A stretch of 62,720 nt of DNA from the NCBI GenBank assembly GCA_036661035.1, contig JAVWZM010000002.1, positions 1-62,720 on the forward strand, written 5' to 3'. Made by a program: the position numbers and the translations under genes. Below, piece by piece: positions 17,422 to 25,896 of this stretch. The stretch's first letter is position 1; the number at the start of each line of letters is the position of its first letter. The stretch is from JAGPHI01 sp036661035. Its GTDB lineage: Bacteria; Bacillota; Clostridia; Oscillospirales; Ruminococcaceae. The notes under the pieces were generated by a model. The model was not told the DNA's origin, ran no database searches, and saw nothing but the letters and a program-made list of their open reading frames with translations.

Positions 17422-19286
17422 GAACACACCTCACTGATAAGCGATATTAGGCTTTTTGAATCAAGCCCGAACATTTCGCGTAATTGCGGGATTTTGGCGT
17501 GTGTAACGCCCAAATTTGGCACATTAATTTGCCTGTATTTTCCCTTAAAGCCTGCCATGTATAATGCTGTGCAAAGCTGCTCGGCTATGCCGCCTGTGGC
17601 AATGCCCTCCTCAGCGAAAATGATATTTTCATAGCCTAATAGCGCGTCTACAATGCCATTTGGCAATGGGTGAATAACCGTAAGCTTGTATAAATCTGCG
17701 TTTTTTCCGTTAGCCTCTGCGGCACGCACAGCCAAAACTGCCTCTGAGCTTTCGCTGCCATAGGTAACGACGGCAAGCTTTGCATCTTCGGCTTTAAACA
17801 CGCAATCGAACTCGTTTTCCGTACAGCCAAGCTGTGCCAATATAGGCGTTTCGTTTCCGCGTGGATATCTTATTGCTCTCGGCTTTGTGTATTTTTCGCT
17901 TAACAATTCGCACAGCCAATATTCAAGCTCGGCATAGTTGCAAGGCGACACAATTTGAAAGCCGTCAAGCTCGCTTAAAAACGCGGCATCATATATACCT
18001 TGATGCGTTTCGCCATCTCCGGGCACAAGCCCTGCACGGTCTATGCAAAACAGCACATTAAGCTGCTGCAAATTTACATCGTGAATAATTTGGTCGTAGG
18101 AACGTTGTAAAAACGTGGAATAAATAGACACTACGGGCAGCATGCCATTTTGGGCAAGGCCTGCCGCAAAGGTAACCGCGTGCTGCTCTGCCATGCCTAC
18201 GTCGAAAAAGCGTTCCTTATATTGCTTATAAAAAAACTGTAAGCCTGTGCCGTATTTCATGGCAGCGGTTATAGCGCAAATGCGCTGGTTTTCGCCTGCA
18301 CACTCCACAAGCTTTTGCCCAAAAATAGTTGAAAATGAGCCTTCGGGCGCAACGTCCGGATCCGTAACATGGTTTGCATCAAATGCAGACACGCCATGAA
18401 ACGCACCGGGGTTTTGTTCCGCCGGTTTAAAGCCCTTGCCCTTTACAGTTACTGCGTGGATAAATAGCGGGCCTGTAAGCTCTGTAAAATGCGAAAACAG
18501 CACACAAAGCTCCGGCAAATTATGCCCATCTACAGGGCCGACATATTGAAAGCCCATTTCTTCAAAAAAAGTGGAATGATAAATACTGCGTCTAAACGCC
18601 GACTTTGCTTTTTGTATGCCGGATTTTATTGCGCTACCTATAACCGGCGTTGCGTCCAGCATAGTTTCAACATCGCGTTTTGCCTTAAAATATGCAGGGC
18701 TTGTACGTAGCTGTGTAAGATAACGGGCTACAGCACCTACATTTTTAGATATTGACATTTCATTATCGTTTAATATAACTATTAAATTATTTAAAACGCC
18801 TATATTGTTAATGCCCTCGTATATCATGCCGCCTGTAAATGCACCGTCACCTACCACCGCAATAACCATACCGTCCTCATGTTTTATTTTTTTGGCGTAG
18901 GCAAGCCCAATTGCCGCAGATATAGATGTATTTCCGTGGCCTGAAATAAAAATATCATGCTCGCTTTCCTAAGGCGCAGGAAAGCCTGAAATGCCGTCTT
19001 TCATACGCATAGAGGCAAAACCGTCTTTGCGTCCTGTTAATATTTTATGTGTATAGCTTTGATGCCCAACGTCCCAAACAATTTGGTCTTTTGGCGTTGA
19101 AAAAACCTTATGCAAAGCAATAGTTAGCTCTATCGTGCCAAGATTAGACGACAAATGCCCACCTGTTTTTGATATATTTTCTATTAAAAAGGTACGTATT
19201 TCTTCGCTTAATTTCACAAGCTCGTTAAAATCCAGCTTTTTTACGTCATCAGGAGAATTAATCTTATCTAAATAATCAGTTTTCAT
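17418..19286 (-). pseudogene. dxs: 1-deoxy-D-xylulose-5-phosphate synthase, interrupted by one in-frame TAG
   Basis: DXS makes the first intermediate of the MEP isoprenoid pathway from pyruvate and glyceraldehyde 3-phosphate. From the ATG at 19286 (AGAGGT four bases before) to the TGA at 17418 the frame spans 623 codons, the normal length, with all expected blocks: DVGHQSYTHKILTGRKD, SGHGNTSISAA, VGDGAFTGGM, NDNEMSI and GMAEQHAV. One TAG at 18971-18969 (codon 106) breaks it between GISGFPAP and ESEHD. No frameshift is present and both sides remain well conserved. A possible restart ATG at 18869 has GAGG five bases before it but would lack part of the thiamine-pyrophosphate domain. It could be a recent nonsense mutation, a sequence error, or a stop read through in vivo. 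It heads the series tlyA-nadK-argR-recN. Confidence 0.9.
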
Positions 19287-19370
19287 CTTTACCTCTAATT
19301 TCTGCCCCGCGAAAGCATTTGCGCATATTTTTGCATTCAAATAATAGCAATGCAACCAGGCATTGCCGTT

Positions 19371-19447
19371 TTCAATGAACAAGTCTGCGGACTTGTTCAT
19401 TAAAAAGCTTATCCTATGTGCGTGCTATCGCACATGTATAGTTAATT
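19371..19447 (-). repeat. Mosaic hairpin repeat R1, copy 1 (modules A and B)
   Basis: Module A is a hairpin at 19375-19400 built around ACAAGTCTGCGGACTTGT. Module B is a hairpin at 19416-19435, ATGTGC...GCACAT, preceded by the conserved CTTATCCT. The copy lies between the stop of the PAP2-like gene and the dxs start, inside the dxs leader. Because module A is nearly palindromic, it encodes NKSADLFI on both strands and creates false N-terminal extensions. Confidence 0.8.
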
Positions 19448-19916
19448 ACATAACAGGAATTATCACTGCTATTAAAATACCCAAAAGTGCGCCGCCAAGC
19501 ACCTCGAAAGGAGTGTGCCCTACTTTTTCCTTCAGCTTCTTAGCATTGTGCAAAATGTTAAACGCATCATCGTCATCGTCAAGCCAATCGCTTACCATGA
19601 TATTAATCACCTTTGCTTGCTCCCCTGTTTCGCGGCGCACGCCCATTGCATCATACATTACTATTGCCGCCAAAATAAAAGCAAATGCAAAGCCTGTAGA
19701 TGTAACGCCCATTTTTTTTGCCGTGGCTATAAACATGGCGCATACAAGCGCCGAATGAGAGCTTGGCATACCACCTGCGCCAAACAAACGCTCGGCATCA
19801 AACTTTCCGCTTATGAAAAAATTGATAGCTGTTTTGATTATCTGCGCCGCAAGCCAAGACAAAAGCGAAACAGATAATATATAATTACCAAAACAAAACC
19901 TTTGTAAAAATTCCAT
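19446..19916 (-). CDS. Divergent PAP2 family membrane protein (YuiD/DUF212-like)
   Basis: A 156-aa membrane protein of the divergent PAP2 group, with hydrophobic segments at about residues 10-30, 70-92 and 135-155. The phosphatase-like motif GGMPSSHSALVCA is near residue 48. The family's substrate is unknown; the resemblance to lipid phosphatases suggests a lipid or isoprenoid phosphate, which would fit its place between ispA and dxs. That is inference. AGGAG lies nine bases before the ATG and the gene follows ispA by 12 bases. Confidence 0.85.
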   Translation of the reverse strand: MEFLQRFCFGNYILSVSLLSWLAAQIIKTAINFFISGKFDAERLFGAGGMPSSHSALVCAMFIATAKKMGVTSTGFAFAFILAAIVMYDAMGVRRETGEQAKVINIMVSDWLDDDDDAFNILHNAKKLKEKVGHTPFEVLGGALLGILIAVIIPVM

Positions 19917-19928
19917 AAAATTATGCTC

Positions 19929-20813
19929 CTATTTTTTTCGAGTTGAAAGCGAGGCCGCCATATCGCACAAAAAGCTAATATTATTATTTTTAAAGCTATC
20001 ACGCAAAAGAGCGCAGGAGTTTTCTGTAATTTCTGCGGCGGCATTTTGCGAAGCCTCTAAGCCGTAAAGGGTAACAAAGGTAGTCTTATTGTTTTGTTTG
20101 TCGCTTCCTATTGGCTTGCCAAGCTCCTCTTGCGTAGACGTAACGTCTAAAATATCGTCTATTATTTGAAAGCACAGCCCAATCGCAAATGCATATTTTG
20201 CCAATATATCTCGCTTTTCGTCGTCTAAATCTGCGCTTACAGCGCCTAGCTGTACTGCGGCATTTATCAGCATACCCGTTTTGTTTTTATGAATATATTT
20301 AAGTTCTTGTTCGTTTGCCTTTGTGGTTTCAAAGTGCAAATCAAGCTCTTGCCCCCAAATCATGCCGTTTGCTCCTGCACATTTTGCAAGAATATTAACT
20401 GCCTTTGCAGCTTGCTTTGGCTCTATATCAGGCGCAGACAAAAGTTCAAACGCGCCTGTAAGCAATGCATCACCTGCCAAAAGCGCGGTATCTTCGCCAA
20501 ACGCTTTATGGCAAGAGGGCTTGCCCCTGCGGTAATCATCGTTATCCATGCATGGCAAATCGTCGTGTATTAAAGAATAGCAATGCAGCATTTCCACTGC
20601 GCATGCAAAGCGCACGGCTGTTTCTTGGCTACCGCCAAAGGCATCGCTTACTGCCATAGCAAGTACGCCGCGAGTGCGCTTTCCTCCTGCCAGCAAGCTA
20701 TATATAGCAGCTTGCCCAACACGAGAATTTTCGTTAAAGCATGCATTTGCAAGCACTGGCAGACGCTTTTCTATGCAGGATAAATACTCGGCATATTTTG
20801 TGTCAAAGTTCAC
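19929..20813 (-). CDS. ispA: Polyprenyl synthetase (farnesyl diphosphate synthase)
   Basis: Condenses isopentenyl diphosphate with allylic diphosphates to give the C15 precursor of undecaprenyl phosphate and quinones. Both aspartate-rich motifs are present: HDDLPCMDNDD near residue 82 and IIDDILD near 218, and the length (294 aa) suits the short-chain class. The start is the GTG at 20813, six bases after GAGGTG; an in-frame GTG at 20822 overlaps that site. It overlaps the end of xseB by 11 bases. The stop is TAG. Confidence 0.93.
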   Translation of the reverse strand: MNFDTKYAEYLSCIEKRLPVLANACFNENSRVGQAAIYSLLAGGKRTRGVLAMAVSDAFGGSQETAVRFACAVEMLHCYSLIHDDLPCMDNDDYRRGKPSCHKAFGEDTALLAGDALLTGAFELLSAPDIEPKQAAKAVNILAKCAGANGMIWGQELDLHFETTKANEQELKYIHKNKTGMLINAAVQLGAVSADLDDEKRDILAKYAFAIGLCFQIIDDILDVTSTQEELGKPIGSDKQNNKTTFVTLYGLEASQNAAAEITENSCALLRDSFKNNNISFLCDMAASLSTRKK

Positions 20814-21018
20814 CTTGCTCACCTCTTAAACTATTAGTAGTGCCGTCTATTTCTTCAATGCGGATTTTGGCGTTTTCTAAAGTATCGTTGCAAAATGCAA
20901 TTAGCTTAGCGGCTTTTGCATATAAATTAAGTGCCTCGTCCAGCGGTGTTTCGTCGTTTGACAGCTTATCTAATATTTCGCTTAGCTCCGCGCTTGCGCT
21001 TTCAAATGTGTTTTTCAT
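20803..21018 (-). CDS. xseB: Exodeoxyribonuclease VII small subunit
   Basis: A 71-aa helical protein with the family pattern FESASAELSEILDKLSNDETPLDEALNLY (split here at residues 5-33) that binds the large subunit to form the single-strand exonuclease. It overlaps xseA by four bases (ATGA), with GGAGG about ten bases before its ATG, and overlaps ispA at the other end. Gene order xseA-xseB-ispA is common in Firmicutes and supports the call for such a small protein. Confidence 0.9.
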   Translation of the reverse strand: MKNTFESASAELSEILDKLSNDETPLDEALNLYAKAAKLIAFCNDTLENAKIRIEEIDGTTNSLRGEQGEL

Positions 21019-22229
21019 AAGCTTGCGTCCTCCAATATGGATTTAACCTCACAGCCCAGTGAGCCGTTTTGTAAAATTACTTTTATTATATCGCCTTTTT
21101 TCGCCTTTGCCACATCACGAATTGGCAAATCCGCTTTGTCCTTTGCTATAGCGTAGCCTCGTTTTAGAACCGCATATGGGCTAAGCGTTTCGGCAAGTGT
21201 TGCGTGGCTGCGTAGCTGCAATTGCTTTTTTTGCAGGCTTTGATGCATTGCCCTGTATATATGCTTGCTCGTAGCATTAATATTATCTGCATAAATACGC
21301 GGCATGGCGTGCGCCTTATTAAGCGCCGAAGATGCCTCGCTGCGTTTTAATATATTATAGCATAAATTTACATGTTTCTGCATAGCTTTGCGTATATTTA
21401 TGTATAAAATTGTATTGTTCTGCAAAATTGCGTATAAATCCGGCATTACAAGCTCTGCCGCCGCCGACGGTGTGGGCGCGCGCAAATCTGAAACAAAATC
21501 CAAAATAGTAAAATCTATCTCGTGGCCTACCGCCGAAACAATAGGCGTTTTGGCCGAAAATACCGCGCGGGCAAGCCCCTCGTCGTTAAACGCCCATAAA
21601 TCTTCTTTAGAACCACCGCCGCGGGCAATGATTATCACATCTGCAAGGTTTGACTTATCAAGAGCATCAACAGCTTTTGCAAGCTCTGCCCCTGCGCCAC
21701 TGCCCTGCACCGTTACCGAAAACAGCACAAATTTTGCCAGTGGGTTACGCCTTTGGGTAACATTGTAAATATCCTGTATTGCGGCGCCTGTTTTAGAGGT
21801 AATAAGTCCAATGGTTTTTGGCATGGCAGGTATTGATTTTTTATACTCCGCCTTGAAAAGCCCCTCTTTTTCAAGACGCTCTTTCATTTGCTCAAAGGCA
21901 AGCTGCATTGCGCCTACACCGTCCGGAAACATGTCCTCAACATATAGCTGAAACGCACCGTCACGCTCAAACAGCGACACACGGCAACGCAAAATAACGT
22001 TCATACCGTTCTGCGGCATAAACGCAAGACGAGTTGCATCTGATTTAAACATTACAGCCTTTACACTGCACTGTCCATCTTTAACAGTAAAATAGAAATG
22101 CCCCGTTTTAAAATGATTGACAAAATTTGATATTTCGCCCCTTATTGCTATGCCGTCTAACACACTGTCTTTTTCTAAAATAGTTTTTACATATTTATTC
22201 AGCGCCGTTACGGTAATTACATCACGCAT
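21015..22229 (-). CDS. xseA: Exodeoxyribonuclease VII large subunit
   Basis: Catalytic subunit of exonuclease VII, which degrades single-stranded DNA from both ends. The 404-aa protein starts with an OB-fold domain (ISNFVNHFKTGHFYFTVKD) and contains the catalytic-domain signatures KTGAAIQDI, ARGGGSKEDLWAFNDE and SAVGHEIDFTI, then a long C-terminal coiled coil. The start is the ATG at 22229, one base after the stop of the preceding gene and four bases after GAGGTG. A longer start at 22250 lies inside the upstream gene without a site. Confidence 0.95.
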   Translation of the reverse strand: MRDVITVTALNKYVKTILEKDSVLDGIAIRGEISNFVNHFKTGHFYFTVKDGQCSVKAVMFKSDATRLAFMPQNGMNVILRCRVSLFERDGAFQLYVEDMFPDGVGAMQLAFEQMKERLEKEGLFKAEYKKSIPAMPKTIGLITSKTGAAIQDIYNVTQRRNPLAKFVLFSVTVQGSGAGAELAKAVDALDKSNLADVIIIARGGGSKEDLWAFNDEGLARAVFSAKTPIVSAVGHEIDFTILDFVSDLRAPTPSAAAELVMPDLYAILQNNTILYINIRKAMQKHVNLCYNILKRSEASSALNKAHAMPRIYADNINATSKHIYRAMHQSLQKKQLQLRSHATLAETLSPYAVLKRGYAIAKDKADLPIRDVAKAKKGDIIKVILQNGSLGCEVKSILEDASL

Positions 22230-22230
22230 T

Positions 22231-23154
22231 TTACACCTCGTTTGCGGCAATTATTGCTATGCCAATTGCGTTATCGCTTGAATATTTTGCGTCTACAAAA
22301 TACGCCCTTGGCAGCTTTGCCTGCACGTATGTTTTAATTATCTTGCTGCTCATTACTCCGCCTGCGCACACTATATCCGCATTGGGGTATATACTTAATG
22401 CGCTACTTATCATTTCAAGCACCGTTTGCGCAATATACGAAAGGCAGTATTTGGCAACATATTCATCTGCCGCGCCGTCTAAAAGCAGCTTTATACACTG
22501 GTTTTCCACGCCGGAAAGGCTGCAATTTGTACCTTTTACGCTAACTCTTGGCTTTATATTTTCTTTACATTCTTCTGCTAATGCAGAAAGCTGCGCACCT
22601 GCCGGAAATTGCATGCCAAGGCGCACGCCTATTCTGTCTACAGCTTGTCCGGCATATAAATCTGTGCTTTCACCTATTTTTTTTATCACCTTGCCGCCCT
22701 CACAAAGCAAAAGCTCTGTAGTGCCGCCGGAAATATGAAAAATCAATACAGGCTTTGTATATAAAAGAGGATTGCCGCATGCATAAAGTGCGGCGTTAAT
22801 GTGCCCATCTTGGTGTGACGCTTCAATTAGCGGAACACCGCGCGCTGCGCTTATTGCCACTGCCGTATTGCACCCCGCTAAAAAGCAAGGCATGTAAGAG
22901 CCTTCTTGAGAGCGCGGACGGGTGGATACGCCTACTGCATCTATTTTACACAAAGGAAATTGTTCGTTTATATCGCTTATAAGCTTTGGCAGCGCCTTGG
23001 TATGGTGAAAAAGCGCATCGCTTTGGCGCAGACCAAGCTCGCCTTGTTTTACAGGCAATAGCTGCTTTATATCACAAACAACCCCTTTAGTTTCAGTGCT
23101 GTACACTGCCAAAGAGGTTGCGTAATTACTGGTGTCTATTCCAAGCGTAAACAT
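22231..23154 (-). CDS. TsaD/Kae1 paralogue (M22-type, clostridial form)
   Basis: A 307-aa protein of the ASKHA fold related to TsaD, the tRNA threonylcarbamoyladenosine enzyme. It has LGIDTSNYATSLAV at the start, the metal-binding pair as SHQDGHI near residue 115, and HISGGTTELL and CAGGVMSS further on. It is shorter than TsaD (~340 aa) and the HMEGH motif is altered to HQDGH. This paralogue next to nusB and xseA recurs in Clostridia and is probably not the housekeeping TsaD; its function is not known. Its ATG directly follows the nusB stop. Confidence 0.8.
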   Translation of the reverse strand: MFTLGIDTSNYATSLAVYSTETKGVVCDIKQLLPVKQGELGLRQSDALFHHTKALPKLISDINEQFPLCKIDAVGVSTRPRSQEGSYMPCFLAGCNTAVAISAARGVPLIEASHQDGHINAALYACGNPLLYTKPVLIFHISGGTTELLLCEGGKVIKKIGESTDLYAGQAVDRIGVRLGMQFPAGAQLSALAEECKENIKPRVSVKGTNCSLSGVENQCIKLLLDGAADEYVAKYCLSYIAQTVLEMISSALSIYPNADIVCAGGVMSSKIIKTYVQAKLPRAYFVDAKYSSDNAIGIAIIAANEV

Positions 23155-23601
23155 TTAATCAGCCTTCTCGCACTGCTCGCCGCAAGGCTCTGTTTGCGAT
23201 ATGCCTTTTGTGTCGGAGCGTGATATTGCGCCCAAAACGCCGTTTATAAACTGATAGTCTTCTTCTTGGCAGTACTTCTTGGCTATTTCTACTGCTTCGT
23301 TTATAACTATACTGTCCATATCTTCTTCTGAATACAGCATCTCGGCTACCGCAAGGCGCAAGATTGTAACGGCTGTGCGCGGAATACGCGCTAAAGTCCA
23401 ATCTTTCAGCTTTGATGTAATCAGCTCGTCTATGTCGTCTTTATGCGCCTCGTAATTTATAAGCAATGCCTCGCCGTAAGCATCTACCGCATATTCGCCG
23501 CTCTCGCGAGAATCGGCTATTATTTCTTCTAGCGTTGCAGGCTCGAATGTGGCGGAAAAGGCAGCTATAAATGCATTTTCTCTGGAAGTTCTACGTTTCA
23601 T
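23155..23601 (-). CDS. nusB: Transcription antitermination factor NusB
   Basis: A 148-aa all-helical protein that joins S10 (NusE) on boxA RNA during rRNA transcription. The family signature WTLARIPRTAVTILRLAVAE near residue 88 and VINEAVEIAKKY near 115 are clear. GAGGG lies a few bases before the ATG. The stop codon abuts the next gene, continuing the nusB-xseAB-ispA series. Confidence 0.93.
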   Translation of the reverse strand: MKRRTSRENAFIAAFSATFEPATLEEIIADSRESGEYAVDAYGEALLINYEAHKDDIDELITSKLKDWTLARIPRTAVTILRLAVAEMLYSEEDMDSIVINEAVEIAKKYCQEEDYQFINGVLGAISRSDTKGISQTEPCGEQCEKAD

Positions 23602-23636
23602 TATTCCCTCACTAAAACTTATCTTTTAAACTAAGA

Positions 23637-23663
23637 TAACCCTCCTATATAATGGGAGGGTTA
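23637..23663 (-). terminator. Possible terminator between asp23 and nusB
   Basis: AACCCTCC pairs with GGAGGGTT across an eight-base loop. The following bases are only moderately T-rich, so it may attenuate rather than end the asp23 transcript. Confidence 0.5.
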
Positions 23664-23668
23664 TAATT

Positions 23669-24037
23669 TTACTCCATTATTTCTACAGCATCAAGCATTA
23701 CGCCCGAAACCACTACGTTTACTTTTGAAACTGTAATACTGGTCATGTTTTGTACAGCGGCTTTTACGTTTTCTTGTATTTTTTCGCTAAGCGGCGGTAT
23801 TTTACAGCCATAGCCCACTATTACGCTAACTGTAATTTCCGCCACATCATCTAAAAGCTCTACCGTTACAGGGCGCTGCACTGTAAGCTTACCTAAAAAG
23901 CTTTTTACACCTGTTACGCCTGTAGATACTTCTTTAACGCCGTCTATTTCCATGGTGGAAAGCGTTGCGATTTTGGATATAACATCGGTGGAAATTTGCA
24001 AGCTGCCGCCGATTGCGTTCTGATTTGAAACGTCCAT
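23669..24037 (-). CDS. Asp23/Gls24 family protein
   Basis: A 122-aa protein of the Asp23/Gls24 (DUF322) family, associated with the cell envelope and stress. The family hallmarks are visible: DVISKIATLSTMEIDGVKEV near residue 18, then ITVSVIVGYGCKIPPLSEKIQENVKAAVQNM (shown in parts, residues 66-97) with the conserved glycine. AGGAGG lies nine bases before the ATG. Its place between spoIIIAH and nusB is the usual one in Clostridia. Confidence 0.9.
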   Translation of the reverse strand: MDVSNQNAIGGSLQISTDVISKIATLSTMEIDGVKEVSTGVTGVKSFLGKLTVQRPVTVELLDDVAEITVSVIVGYGCKIPPLSEKIQENVKAAVQNMTSITVSKVNVVVSGVMLDAVEIME

Positions 24038-24110
24038 TAAAATTAACCTCCTTGTAGCTTTATCTTTATATTGATTTCATGGTATAATTCGCCGCGAGCG
24101 GCATGGTTAA

Positions 24111-24145
24111 CCTACGGGCGGAGCAGAGCCCACGCCCCTACAGAG
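24111..24145 (+). repeat. GC-rich dispersed repeat, copy A
   Basis: The core GGGCGGAGCAGAGCCC followed by ACGCCCCTAC can fold into a GC-rich hairpin. About 33 of 36 positions match the inverted copy at 29194-29232. It lies between asp23 and spoIIIAH in an otherwise AT-rich gap that also holds GCATTGTA motifs found beside the other copy. Confidence 0.75.
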
Positions 24146-24187
24146 AGCAGGTAGAAAACAGTTGCATTGTAGTCGCGCTGCGAGCCA

Positions 24188-24215
24188 GTATAATAACCGC
24201 TTGAGGTTATTATAC
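24188..24215 (-). terminator. Hairpin after spoIIIAH
   Basis: A perfect 11-bp stem, GTATAATAACC and its complement, with the six-base loop GCTTGA. There is no clear U-run, so termination is likely but not proven. It lies 22 bases beyond the end of spoIIIAH. Confidence 0.45.
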
Positions 24216-24237
24216 CATTTAATAATTCAATTAACAA

Positions 24238-24861
24238 CTATTTTACTTCCACGATTGTTATATTTTTTGCGGCGGTTTCTATTTTGCCAAGCACTATGTC
24301 GCGTATTTGCGCAACCTCGCTTTTGCCAAGAGCGGAACCGCCTGTTTTAACGGCAATATTTATTTTATCACCCTCGATAAAGCTTACACAATCTACAAAG
24401 CCTTTGGCTTTCACCATGTTTTCGATATCCGCCTCTTTTGTGATGTTTTCGATAGTTGATGTGAGGGTATCTGTGGCAGCCTTTTTTTCTTCTTTGGTTA
24501 GCTTTGCGTTTTTAAGGGCTTTTTGTAGCTTGTCAAGAGCGTCGTCGCGTGTTTTGGAGCGTGTAAGCCTTGCCTGCTCAAAATATTTTTCGCTTGTGTC
24601 ACTGCCTGCACTTACAAGCTGCGCATCACCGTAGTTTTTATCCGCTACGCCGCTGGTTGCTTCGCCCTGCGCCGCAAGCTCCTGTGGCTCTGTTTCTGCC
24701 GACAAGGGCATTGTGTCAGACGCCGACGCACCTGCCGCTGCATTTGCAAGGGTAAGCCCCTCATCACCTTTTGCATATTCCCAGTTTAAGTACACGGCTA
24801 CCCCCAGTGCCAACACTAGGCTAAGTAAAGTAAGCTGCCTTCTGCTTTTCGCGCTTTTCAT
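24238..24861 (-). CDS. spoIIIAH: Stage III sporulation protein AH
   Basis: SpoIIIAH sits in the mother-cell membrane around the forespore and binds forespore SpoIIQ to form the feeding-tube channel. The 207-aa protein has one N-terminal membrane helix (about residues 10-27), a low-complexity linker, and a C-terminal YscJ/FliF-like ring-building domain beginning near residue 95 (YFEQARLTRSKTRDDAL). The start is the ATG at 24861, seven bases after GGAGG; the frame is open further upstream but without a site. The stop is TAG. Confidence 0.93.
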   Translation of the reverse strand: MKSAKSRRQLTLLSLVLALGVAVYLNWEYAKGDEGLTLANAAAGASASDTMPLSAETEPQELAAQGEATSGVADKNYGDAQLVSAGSDTSEKYFEQARLTRSKTRDDALDKLQKALKNAKLTKEEKKAATDTLTSTIENITKEADIENMVKAKGFVDCVSFIEGDKINIAVKTGGSALGKSEVAQIRDIVLGKIETAAKNITIVEVK

Positions 24862-24875
24862 ATCGTTGCCTCCGT

Positions 24876-25427
24876 CTATATCATTTTTGTAACGCAAATC
24901 CGATTTGTGGATAAATCCAAAAGTGCCGAAACCAAGTCCGTAACGCGCTTTACCACAATTATGTCCGCGCCGCCGTCGCATACCACTGCCACGCCTTTAA
25001 TTTCAGGTGTGCGGCGTGTTTCCACAAGCGGTTTTTTACCATTGCCGTCATCTACCAAAATATGTTCGCTTTGGTAAAAGCTTTTTTCGTTTGTTTCATC
25101 GCTGCCTGCCTGTGTTTGTGTGTCTGTGCGTTCGTCTTGCGCATAAACGTTATATTCCGCACTTTCAAGCGTTATCATCACCTCCACATTGCCTACGCCT
25201 TCGGTTTTAGCCAGCATTTCGGAAAGGCGTTTTTCCGTAGCGTTAATAAAATTGTCCTCAGTTTGAGATGCATTTCCTTTTGCTGTTGCCGTTTTGCTTT
25301 GCTTTGGCAAATACCCTGATAAAAAAATAAGCAAAATACCTGTGATACCTAAAATAAACAGTAAATTGTTTTTCTTTTTACCTTCTTGGGAAAATATATT
25401 TTTTAAGTATTCTGTTATTTTTTCCAT
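24876..25427 (-). CDS. spoIIIAG: Stage III sporulation protein AG
   Basis: A 183-aa ring-forming component of the SpoIIIA-SpoIIQ channel. It has one membrane helix at about residues 20-40 (LLFILGITGILLIFLSGYL) and a C-terminal domain with the typical MLAKTEGVGNVEVMITLES and PEIKGVAVVCDGG, related to type III secretion ring proteins. A variable insert lies between these two blocks, as in other SpoIIIAG. AAGGAAC precedes the ATG. The stop is TAG. Confidence 0.94.
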   Translation of the reverse strand: MEKITEYLKNIFSQEGKKKNNLLFILGITGILLIFLSGYLPKQSKTATAKGNASQTEDNFINATEKRLSEMLAKTEGVGNVEVMITLESAEYNVYAQDERTDTQTQAGSDETNEKSFYQSEHILVDDGNGKKPLVETRRTPEIKGVAVVCDGGADIIVVKRVTDLVSALLDLSTNRICVTKMI

Positions 25428-25443
25428 TCGTTTTACCGTTCCT

Positions 25444-25884
25444 TTATTCTGTTACGCACACATTGCTTCCAAACAGCTCTGCCACTGTATCATTTGCGGC
25501 AGAAAGCTCTGTTTTATCGGATAACTCCAGCTTCACCTGCACAACTTGGCTTAAATCCTCCGACAAAACTATTTTTTTGCATTGCGCATCTATTCCGCTT
25601 TCCGAAAGCTTGATATTTAGCTTTGCTTTAAGCGCATGCGCGGCATTTTCGGCTACGAGAGCATCGGTATCCAGTGCTTGCACTACGGTTGGCATGGGTG
25701 TGTTTAGGCTATCCTGCGAAATATCTGCAAGGCTTGCTTTTGAAAACACTGTTATTAAAATATATAGCGCAAACACCATTTTTATTACTGAAAATGATTT
25801 TTCGCTGTGAATAAAATATTTAAGCACCGTCACAAACACTGCCGCGGCACAAACTGTAAGTATCCAAAGCTTAATTTCCGCCAT
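25444..25884 (-). CDS. spoIIIAF: Stage III sporulation protein AF
   Basis: A 146-aa protein with two N-terminal membrane helices (about residues 4-22 and 34-50) and an extracytoplasmic domain, matching the SpoIIIAF architecture. Sequence similarity in this family is low; position between AE and AG is the main evidence, together with IKLWILTVCAAAVFVTVL at the start. AGGAG lies nine bases before the ATG. Confidence 0.9.
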   Translation of the reverse strand: MAEIKLWILTVCAAAVFVTVLKYFIHSEKSFSVIKMVFALYILITVFSKASLADISQDSLNTPMPTVVQALDTDALVAENAAHALKAKLNIKLSESGIDAQCKKIVLSEDLSQVVQVKLELSDKTELSAANDTVAELFGSNVCVTE

Positions 25885-25896
25885 TTACAGCATCTC

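Noticed and set aside
18969..18971. Reassignment of TAG to an amino acid in this organism
   Set aside because: TAG is the terminal codon of about 18 genes here, including ispA, gatB, gatC, prfB and four spoIIIA genes, in places where the protein length is normal.
17418..19286. dxs as a natural two-subunit enzyme
   Set aside because: The break falls inside the thiamine-pyrophosphate domain, not at the domain linker used by known split transketolases, and 102 bases of conserved coding sequence lie between the stop and the possible restart.
18969..19400. Longer N-terminus of dxs beginning at 19400
   Set aside because: The extra residues (MNKSADLFI and onward) come from module A of repeat R1; the ribosome binding site and the family start point to 19286.
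23155..23401. 80-aa frame within nusB
   Set aside because: Shifted frame of nusB; composition rich in Arg/Ser and no ribosome binding site.
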